Assembly: GCA_946482295.1 (NCBI GenBank)
Contig: CAMLRB010000097.1
Span: 1 to 13,124, forward strand
Length of the DNA: 13,124 nt
Source: an uncultured Bacteriovorax sp.
GTDB lineage: Bacteria; Bdellovibrionota; Bacteriovoracia; Bacteriovoracales; Bacteriovoracaceae
Direction: 5' to 3'
Shown one piece after another: positions 7,268-13,124 of the stretch. The position numbers were made by a program, and so were the translations under genes. Every line of letters starts with the position of its first letter. The first letter of the stretch is position 1. The notes beneath the pieces are model-generated. The model saw only the letters and a list, made by a program, of their open reading frames with translations. It did no database searches and was not told the origin of the DNA.

Positions 7268-9814
7268 ATGAAAAAGAACGGCACTCTTAAAGTCCTTACC
7301 GTCTCGATGGCGCTTACTGCAGGTCTCTCACCTGATGTAATGGCCCAATTCGACAAGTACAAAAGCCGTACACGCTTCAATAAACCTGCTGCTCCTCCAG
7401 CTGAAGGAATTAGTGTTCCAGATACGGGAAAATCAGCAACTTCACTTATTGATAAAGCAGGAAGCGCTGATGCTTCAGGTTTTACGACACAAGGTTTGGA
7501 AGAAGATGATGAAGGTGGAGATGAAGGTGGCGATGAAATGGCCTCAGATGAAGGCGGTGGTGACGACACAGCTGGAGGCGGAGGCCGTGACAGTTTCGGA
7601 AGAAGCTCAGGACGAACGACAAAACCGAACAAAGTTGATAAAAAATTTGTAAACTTAAATCCTGAGACGGCCTTTGGTCCGGAAGTAGTAACTAGTTTTG
7701 ATTTCCCTAACGTTTCGATTCTCGATCTAACAAAACACATGCAAAAACTAACAGGATTAAATCTCATCCTGGATAAAGACATCAAAGGGAAGATCTCAAT
7801 CTCATCTCCTACTCCAATCACTATTGGAGATGCTTGGAAAGCTTATCTTCAAGCTCTTTCAATCAATGGCTACTCACTTGTTAAATCGGGTGCGTTCTAC
7901 ACAATCGTAAACAACAGAGATATTCGTTACTCTCCAACAACGATGTATACAGGAACATATACTCCTAATACAGAAAACTACGTCATGCAGATTATTCCGC
8001 TGAAGTATGTTAGCTCTAGAGAAGTGTCGAACTCTTTCCGTCCTTTCATGTCTCGTTATGGCCGTATTCTTGAAATCAAGCAGACAAATACTGTTATCGT
8101 TCAAGAAACTGGAACACACATCAACCGTTTAATGAAACTTATTAAGTTCATCGATATTCCAGGTCATGAAGAATCACTTCAAATTATAAAAGTGAAAAAC
8201 TCTTCGGCCCAGGAAATTGCGGGTCTCCTTGATAAAATCCTGAAAGGAAATACGGCCGACGCTAAAATCAGATCATCAGCAGGTTCTTCTACAGGCGGAA
8301 CTTCTCAAGTTAACATTTCCCGTATCATTGCAGAGCCAAGAACAAATTCAATTATTGCCATGGCCAACTCTGAAGGAGCACGAGAACTGCGATCACTTGT
8401 TGATAAATTGGATGTAAAAGTTGTTGCTGCTGGTTCAGGACAAATCCATGTTTATTACCTGAACTATGGTGATGCTGAAGCACTATCAAAAACACTCTCT
8501 TCATTAGTAAGCAATGCACCTCGTTCAGGAGCTGGTGGACTTACGCGCTTTTCTTCTCCAACGGCTTCAACGGCAACGACAGCTACACTTTTTAATAACG
8601 ATGTAAAAATCACTGCTGATAAAGATAACAACGCTCTCGTTGTTACAGCTTCACCTACTGACTATGAAACGGTAAAATCAGTCATTGCAAAACTCGATGT
8701 TCCTCGCGACCAGGTTTATGTTGAAGGTCTTATGATGGAGACACAGGTTACAAAAGGAAATGCGTTTGGTATTTCTCTCCTTGGAGCCTACGGATCAGGT
8801 GGAACTCAAAAAGTTGGTTACGGAAATACTTCTGACCTTCTCTCTCTCATGACAAACAATATAACAAACCTCTCGGGAATGTTTCTTGGCGGAGGTATCG
8901 GAAGAAAAATCGATCTTCCAGGTCCGGATGGAAAGTCAATCTCTGTTAACTCAGTTAACGGGCTCATTACAGCGATCGCAACTCATGGAACGACAAATGT
9001 TCTCGCGACTCCACAAATTTTAACTTTGGATAACGTTGAAGGTGTATTTGAAAATGGAGAAAAAGTTCCAACGTTGAAAACAACGAATGCATCTAACGGA
9101 AGTTCTCAAACATCTGTTGAACAGCAGACTGTAGCACTTACGTTGAAGATTACTCCGCAAATTAACAAAGTCACACGGTTTATTAAATTGAAAATCGATC
9201 AGAAGATCGAAGACTTCTCTTCACGTCCCCTACCGGCCGGTGTACAAAATAATGGTGTGGGTACTGTAATCAGATCATTAAACACAACTGTTGTTGTTCG
9301 TGACAAAGACACAATCGCAATGGGTGGTTTGATGAGAGATAAAGAAACTCATTCAATTAACAAAGTTCCGCTTCTTGGTGACATTCCTGTTCTCGGCTGG
9401 TTATTTAAGAACACAAAAAAAGAAGTTGAAAAAGTTAACCTCCTCTTCTTCATGACTCCAAAAATTTTGGCCTCATATGAGAAGACAAATTCTGAAAACG
9501 TAAAAGATCTTCTTAATCGTCGTCAATCGCATCTTAAAAACATGACAGGTGATGACGACTCTTTCTCAACGACGGTGAAAGGTCTTTACGAAAAAGCTAA
9601 AAAACAAGGCGAAGGACCACTTTATGACACTTCAGAGCGTTCACAGTATCAAGAAACCAATGAGACTGTTCACCCTGATCTATCAATGACTAAAGATTTA
9701 TTAGACACTCCACCAGCAGAAGCTCCTGATTATCAGGATATTTTGAAAAAAGCGGAAGCTAAAGAAGTTGTGAACGCCGGTGTTGAGACGGATTCAACTA
9801 AATCGATTGAATAG
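7268..9814 (+). CDS. gspD: T2SS outer-membrane secretin GspD
   Basis: Secretin that forms the multimeric outer-membrane channel of the type II secretion system. Of its 848 residues, 1-26 are a signal peptide (cut after DVMA), 27-75 a linker, and 76-115 an acidic Gly/Asp/Glu-rich low-complexity stretch. The domains follow as N0 (about 142-218), N1 (237-298), N2 (302-383), N3 (392-478) and secretin core (about 485-735). Core landmarks are NVLATPQILTLDN at 577-589, the ENGEKVPTL motif at 595-603, and the secretin signature VPLLGDIPVLGWLF at 700-713. A hydrophilic tail of about 110 residues follows; it occupies the place of the pilotin-binding S domain, though I cannot recognise one. Typical GspD is about 650-750 residues, and the linker and tail account for the excess. 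The ATG has AGGAAG at 7258-7263, which includes the last two bases of the gspC stop. Eight bases separate gspC from gspD, so co-translation is likely. Confidence 0.95.
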   Translation: MKKNGTLKVLTVSMALTAGLSPDVMAQFDKYKSRTRFNKPAAPPAEGISVPDTGKSATSLIDKAGSADASGFTTQGLEEDDEGGDEGGDEMASDEGGGDDTAGGGGRDSFGRSSGRTTKPNKVDKKFVNLNPETAFGPEVVTSFDFPNVSILDLTKHMQKLTGLNLILDKDIKGKISISSPTPITIGDAWKAYLQALSINGYSLVKSGAFYTIVNNRDIRYSPTTMYTGTYTPNTENYVMQIIPLKYVSSREVSNSFRPFMSRYGRILEIKQTNTVIVQETGTHINRLMKLIKFIDIPGHEESLQIIKVKNSSAQEIAGLLDKILKGNTADAKIRSSAGSSTGGTSQVNISRIIAEPRTNSIIAMANSEGARELRSLVDKLDVKVVAAGSGQIHVYYLNYGDAEALSKTLSSLVSNAPRSGAGGLTRFSSPTASTATTATLFNNDVKITADKDNNALVVTASPTDYETVKSVIAKLDVPRDQVYVEGLMMETQVTKGNAFGISLLGAYGSGGTQKVGYGNTSDLLSLMTNNITNLSGMFLGGGIGRKIDLPGPDGKSISVNSVNGLITAIATHGTTNVLATPQILTLDNVEGVFENGEKVPTLKTTNASNGSSQTSVEQQTVALTLKITPQINKVTRFIKLKIDQKIEDFSSRPLPAGVQNNGVGTVIRSLNTTVVVRDKDTIAMGGLMRDKETHSINKVPLLGDIPVLGWLFKNTKKEVEKVNLLFFMTPKILASYEKTNSENVKDLLNRRQSHLKNMTGDDDSFSTTVKGLYEKAKKQGEGPLYDTSERSQYQETNETVHPDLSMTKDLLDTPPAEAPDYQDILKKAEAKEVVNAGVETDSTKSIE
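7508..7557 (+). repeat. 12-bp imperfect tandem repeat inside gspD
   Basis: GATGAAGGTGG recurs at 7508-7518 and 7520-7530 (period 12), with a broken copy at 7532 and a variant, GATGAAGGCGG, at 7547-7557. It encodes repeated DEGG within the acidic linker (residues 81-98). Copy changes would keep the reading frame. Confidence 0.7.
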
Positions 9815-9825
9815 GAGCTCTTTTG
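9813..9825 (+). promoter_or_regulatory. RBS that decides the TTG start of gspE
   Basis: AGGAG at 9813-9817 lies five bases before TTG at 9823-9825. The first ATG in frame (9841) would be 23 bases from this site and has no other. The AG of AGGAG is the end of the gspD TAG stop, so termination on gspD happens on the gspE ribosome binding site. Confidence 0.8.
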
Positions 9826-11559
9826 AAAATAACTGATCATATGCTTGAGAAAGTAGAAGGCCAAAAAGAAAAAATTGGCCAACTTCTCCTCAAGCACACA
9901 TCTTTGACAGACGGACAGCTGGAGGAAGCTCTCGAGATTCAACAAGAATCTGGAATGCTTCTAGGTGAAATTCTTCTCAAGAAGAATTACATTCACCCGC
10001 ACGACATCATCAAAGTTATTTGTCATCAAGTAGACATTCCTTATGTCTCGGAATTTAAATTAGAAGAAATCGATCCGAATCTCACTCTTAATATTAGTAT
10101 CAACTATGCAAAGGCGCACGAGATTCTCCCAATACTAGAAACAGAAAGCACCATCACTCTCCTCGTGACAGATCCTTTCAACTTCGATGCTATCAACGAC
10201 ATCCAGGAAATATTTAAGAAAGAAGTAAAGCTCGTTGTCTCTTCTCCACTTAAAGTTCAAGATGCCATTAACCGCATTTATGAAAGAGCAAACCGCAACG
10301 TTGTTGATTCAATCGAAGGCGAATTCGATGAAAACTTAGATCTAGATGGTCCTATCGATATCCTTGAGGCCGGAGCCGATGAAGCTCCCGTTATTCGTTT
10401 CGTGAACTCGATCATCTTCCGCGCGATTAAAGACAAGGCCTCAGATATTCATATTGAGCCTTATGAAAAAGAAGTTGTTTACCGCTTTCGTGTAAACCGA
10501 GTTATGCGAGAAATTCTTCGTCAGCCTATTAAAACTCAGGCCGCTGTCACATCACGCTTAAAAGTTATGACGAAGTCGATGGACATCGCTGAAAAACGAC
10601 TTCCTCAAGATGGTCGTATAAAAATTAAAATGGCCGGAAAAGACATCGATATTCGTGTGAGTGTTGTTCCTATTCAAAACGGCGAGCGCATTGTTATGCG
10701 TATTCTTGAAAAATCAAACAACGTACTGACTCTTGAAAACCTGGGCTTTCATGGCCAGGTTTTAAAAACACTAGATGAACTCTCTCGTCGCAAGCACGGA
10801 GTTGTTTACGTTTCTGGTCCGACAGGTCACGGTAAAACGACGACACTCTTTGCAATGCTCGATCGTATCAACACTCCTGACAAAATGATCATCACAGTTG
10901 AAGATCCAGTCGAGTATGAACTCCAGGGTATTTCTCAAATTCAAGTTAATCACAAAATCGATCTTTCATTTGCAAAAGCACTCCGCTCGATTCTTCGTCA
11001 AAACCCTGACGTCATCATGGTGGGTGAAACCCGTGACTTAGAAACAGCTGAAATGGCCATTCAAGCCTCTCTAACTGGTCACTTTGTTCTTTCTACAATT
11101 CACACGAACGATGCGGCTTCAGCTCCCAACCGTCTTATCGATATGGGTGTACAGCCATTCTTGATTGCTTCTTCGCTAGCTGGAGTCCTTGCTCAACGTC
11201 TTATTCGTAAACTTTGTCCTGACTGTAAAGAAAGTTATGAAGCAACAGAATATGATTTTCAAATGCTCGACGTTCATTCAATGCCTAAAGAGACAACTCT
11301 CTATAAGGCCGTTGGATGTCCGAAGTGTAATTATATGGGTTATACCGGAATGACAGTTGTGGCTGAGCTCATGGTTATGACAGATGACATTCGTCCTCTT
11401 ATTTTGAAAAAAGCAGATGCTTCGACTGTTAAAAAGATGGCCATGAAAAATGGTATGAAATCTCTTCGCCAGGATGCGCTTGAAAAAGTTTTCAAAGGAA
11501 TAACTTCTGTTGAAGAAATGGTAAGAGCGATTAACGAAGAAGACGACGATCAACATTAA
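9823..11559 (+). CDS. gspE: T2SS cytoplasmic ATPase GspE
   Basis: Hexameric ATPase that drives pseudopilus assembly from the cytoplasmic side, normally bound to GspL and GspF. It has 578 residues with a TTG start. Residues of about 15-155 are a GspE/MshE N-terminal domain with two copies of a Leu/Gly/Gln pattern (17-40 and 46-69). Residues of about 186-300 form the N2 domain. The ATPase core shows Walker A GPTGHGKTT at 332-340, the Asp box ITVEDPVEYE at 357-366, Walker B DVIMVGETRD at 396-405, and the His box HFVLSTIHTND at 420-430. The zinc-binding cysteines of the GspE class are CPDC at 465-468 and CPKC at 499-502, which favour GspE over PilT-type enzymes. The common Walker A form is GPTGSGKTT and the Walker B form GEIRD; here His336 and Thr403 replace Ser and Ile. 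It lies between gspD and gspF in the standard order. Confidence 0.96.
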   Translation: MKITDHMLEKVEGQKEKIGQLLLKHTSLTDGQLEEALEIQQESGMLLGEILLKKNYIHPHDIIKVICHQVDIPYVSEFKLEEIDPNLTLNISINYAKAHEILPILETESTITLLVTDPFNFDAINDIQEIFKKEVKLVVSSPLKVQDAINRIYERANRNVVDSIEGEFDENLDLDGPIDILEAGADEAPVIRFVNSIIFRAIKDKASDIHIEPYEKEVVYRFRVNRVMREILRQPIKTQAAVTSRLKVMTKSMDIAEKRLPQDGRIKIKMAGKDIDIRVSVVPIQNGERIVMRILEKSNNVLTLENLGFHGQVLKTLDELSRRKHGVVYVSGPTGHGKTTTLFAMLDRINTPDKMIITVEDPVEYELQGISQIQVNHKIDLSFAKALRSILRQNPDVIMVGETRDLETAEMAIQASLTGHFVLSTIHTNDAASAPNRLIDMGVQPFLIASSLAGVLAQRLIRKLCPDCKESYEATEYDFQMLDVHSMPKETTLYKAVGCPKCNYMGYTGMTVVAELMVMTDDIRPLILKKADASTVKKMAMKNGMKSLRQDALEKVFKGITSVEEMVRAINEEDDDQH

Positions 11560-11576
11560 TTAAACTGAGTTAATCC

Positions 11577-12791
11577 ATGGCAATTTACACATACAAAGGG
11601 ATCGATAAATCAGGAAAAGAGCTTAAAGCGACGATCAACGCTGAAGGTTTAAACGCGGCAAAAGCTCGTTTAAAATCTATGGGCATCATGTTGATCGAAA
11701 TCAACGAGCAGACTTCATCTACTGTAAAAAAAGCTGCGGGGATCACGTTTGGATCGGGTGTTTCCATTGGTGATTTGGCCCTCATGACGAGACAGCTCGC
11801 CACTCTTCTTAAAGCAAAAATCCAAATCGTTGAGGCCTTCACTGCGCTAGTCGATCAGACAGACAATCCACGCTTAAAAATTGCTCTTTCTGAAATTCGC
11901 CAAAAAGTAAACGAGGGTTCTTCCCTTGCCCGCGCGCTTTCCGATTATCCGAAAATCTTTGACACTGTTTATGTGAACATGGTTGATGCGGGAGAAGCTT
12001 CGGGTACGCTGGAAGTCGTTCTTCTAAGACTCGCCGATTTTACAGAGAGTCAGTTAAAATTAAAGAACCGAATCAAAAGTGCAATGACATATCCCATGAT
12101 CATGATGAGCGTTGGTGGACTGATGATCATGCTCATTTTTATCTTCGTTATTCCAAAAATCGCCAAGATCTTTACGAACATGAAAAAAGATCTCCCACTT
12201 CAGACTAAAATCTGTATTTGGATTTCAAACTTTTTAGTCAACTATTGGTGGGTTGTTATACTTGCTATTGTATTTGGTTGGATCAGTTTTAAGAAATACA
12301 TTAATACAGAAAAAGGACGCGCGAAGTTCGATATGGTAATTCTAAAACTTCCCATTATTGGCGAAATCGTCACGATGGTAAACGTCTCACGTTTTTGTTC
12401 GACACTCGCCACTCTACTTCAATCAAGTGTTCCGATCCTTTCTTCAATGAAAATCGTTTCCAATCTTGTCAGCAATGTGCACATGAAAAAGGCCGTTGAT
12501 GAAGCAAGATTAAGCATATCCGAAGGGGGATCTATTACTGGTCCACTTGTCCGTTCAGAACTCTTCCCACCAATGGTGACCCATATGATTAAGTTGGGCG
12601 AAAAGTCAGGTGAACTAGAACCAATGCTACAAATTGTGTCGGAGAATTACGAAGACCAAGTGAATACAAAACTTAGTGGACTAACATCGGTCTTAGAACC
12701 TATAATGATGGTGGTCATGGGGATTGCAGTTGCTTTCATTATCTTCTCAGTCGTCGTACCACTCATCGATATAAATAGTTTAAAAAGATAA
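11577..12791 (+). CDS. gspF: T2SS inner-membrane platform protein GspF
   Basis: Polytopic inner-membrane protein of the secretion platform that contacts GspE and the growing pseudopilus. At 404 residues it matches the usual 400-410. Two homologous cytoplasmic T2SSF domains lie at about 67-190 (QLATLLKAKIQIVEAF, VYVNMVDAGEASGTLE) and 270-392 (FCSTLATLLQSSVPILSSM, MVTHMIKLGEKSGELEPML). Membrane segments are at about 171-195, 213-237 and 373-398. The N-terminus (MAIYTYKGIDKSGKELKATI) is typical of the family. The ATG lies 17 bases after the gspE stop with only a weak GAG upstream, so translation may depend on coupling to gspE. Confidence 0.95.
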   Translation: MAIYTYKGIDKSGKELKATINAEGLNAAKARLKSMGIMLIEINEQTSSTVKKAAGITFGSGVSIGDLALMTRQLATLLKAKIQIVEAFTALVDQTDNPRLKIALSEIRQKVNEGSSLARALSDYPKIFDTVYVNMVDAGEASGTLEVVLLRLADFTESQLKLKNRIKSAMTYPMIMMSVGGLMIMLIFIFVIPKIAKIFTNMKKDLPLQTKICIWISNFLVNYWWVVILAIVFGWISFKKYINTEKGRAKFDMVILKLPIIGEIVTMVNVSRFCSTLATLLQSSVPILSSMKIVSNLVSNVHMKKAVDEARLSISEGGSITGPLVRSELFPPMVTHMIKLGEKSGELEPMLQIVSENYEDQVNTKLSGLTSVLEPIMMVVMGIAVAFIIFSVVVPLIDINSLKR

Positions 12792-12816
12792 TTAGCTCAT
12801 ATGGAGAATTAGACTC

Positions 12817-13124
12817 ATGAATGAAAAGTCGTTTATTAAAGAACTCGCTAAAAACTCAAAAGGTTTCTCACTTGTTGAGATTTTGATTGCGCTTACTCTC
12901 GTTGCCGTTGCCGGTACATTCGTTGTTGGTCGTCTCTTCGATCAAATGGATGAAGGGAAAATCAATTCAGCTCGCATTCAAATGAGCAACCTGGAAGGAA
13001 GATTAAAAGACTTCAGACGTAAGTGTGGATTCTACCCTACAAGTGAACAAGGTCTGGAATCACTGGTGACAAAACCAACTGGTGGAAGAGAATGTAAAGA
13101 CTACCCTTCAAATGGTTTCATCGA
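12817..13124 (+). CDS. gspG: T2SS major pseudopilin GspG, 3' end cut by window
   Basis: Major pseudopilin subunit; the first 102 codons are present and the gene continues past the window edge. The class III leader ends at KG(16), with prepilin peptidase cleavage before FSLVEILIAL, and the mature Glu5 is Glu21. The hydrophobic helix runs to about residue 38. NLEGRLKDFRRK and FYPTSEQGLESLV (72-84) are the GspG-specific landmarks that separate it from minor pseudopilins. Cys70 and Cys93 flank this segment and could form a disulfide; classical enterobacterial GspG proteins lack this pair as far as I recall. The start has GGAG at 12803-12806, ten bases before the ATG, and lies 25 bases after the gspF stop. 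A prepilin peptidase gene is not in the window. Confidence 0.93.
   Translation, partial: MNEKSFIKELAKNSKGFSLVEILIALTLVAVAGTFVVGRLFDQMDEGKINSARIQMSNLEGRLKDFRRKCGFYPTSEQGLESLVTKPTGGRECKDYPSNGFI

Noticed and set aside
7249..7821. Long minus-strand open frame of 190 codons opposite the start of gspD
   Set aside because: It is a shadow of the acidic Gly-rich linker; its Pro/Ser run is the reverse of GGT/GAT repeats, and the plus strand encodes a clear secretin.
11278..11556. Minus-strand open frame of 92 codons opposite the end of gspE
   Set aside because: Its Cys/His/Phe-rich translation mirrors the lysine- and glutamate-rich codons of gspE; there is no independent support.
9823..11559. Possibility that this is a type IV pilus ATPase (PilB) operon rather than type II secretion
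   Set aside because: The gene order with a GspC-like protein, secretin with N0-N3, the CxxC pair and a GspG-type pseudopilin with YPTSEQGL fits type II secretion; no pilM-N-O-P-Q set is seen.

Overview
The window is about 13.1 kb of moderately low-GC, densely coded bacterial DNA. It carries eight protein genes and no RNA genes, insertion sequences or CRISPR arrays that I can see. The gene content (a Gram-negative type II secretion operon, a lipoprotein with an outer-membrane-type signal, a VLCAD-type acyl-CoA dehydrogenase) and the AAA/GAA-rich codon use with many GGCC words suggest a Bdellovibrionota-like organism, perhaps Bacteriovoracales. This placement is inference from general resemblance, not from a marker gene.

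Left part (1-5591). A Sec-exported prolyl oligopeptidase-family (S9A) peptidase is read rightward (99-2099). It converges on a leftward pair: a VLCAD-like acyl-CoA dehydrogenase (5591-3825) followed by a predicted lipoprotein with seven FG-GAP/VCBS calcium-binding motifs and an ASPIC/UnbV-like C-terminal domain (3859-2096). The leftward pair overlaps by 35 bp. The two convergent stop codons share the palindrome CTAG, so no terminator separates them.

Middle (5592-5834). A 243-bp divergent intergenic region holds the strong ribosome binding site of the dehydrogenase and a plausible sigma-70-like promoter for the secretion operon.

Right part (5835-13124, running off the end). This is a type II secretion system (T2SS) operon in the order gspC-gspD-gspE-gspF-gspG (gspG is cut by the window edge). 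GspC is the inner-membrane link to the secretin GspD. GspE is the cytoplasmic ATPase, GspF the polytopic platform protein, and GspG the major pseudopilin. Genes are 8-25 bp apart. In two junctions the upstream TAG stop lies inside the next gene's Shine-Dalgarno sequence. gspE starts with TTG.

The main unusual points are: a roughly 177-residue cytoplasmic extension of GspC with an acidic hexapeptide repeat between two Lys/Arg/Phe patches; an acidic Gly/Asp linker in GspD before N0; an MshEN-like tandem motif at the N-terminus of GspE with degenerate key residues; a cysteine pair in GspG; and an AAG-GCC codon-pair preference with GGCC excess. I see no clearly undescribed multi-gene system. The novelty lies in lineage-specific elaborations of a known machine.
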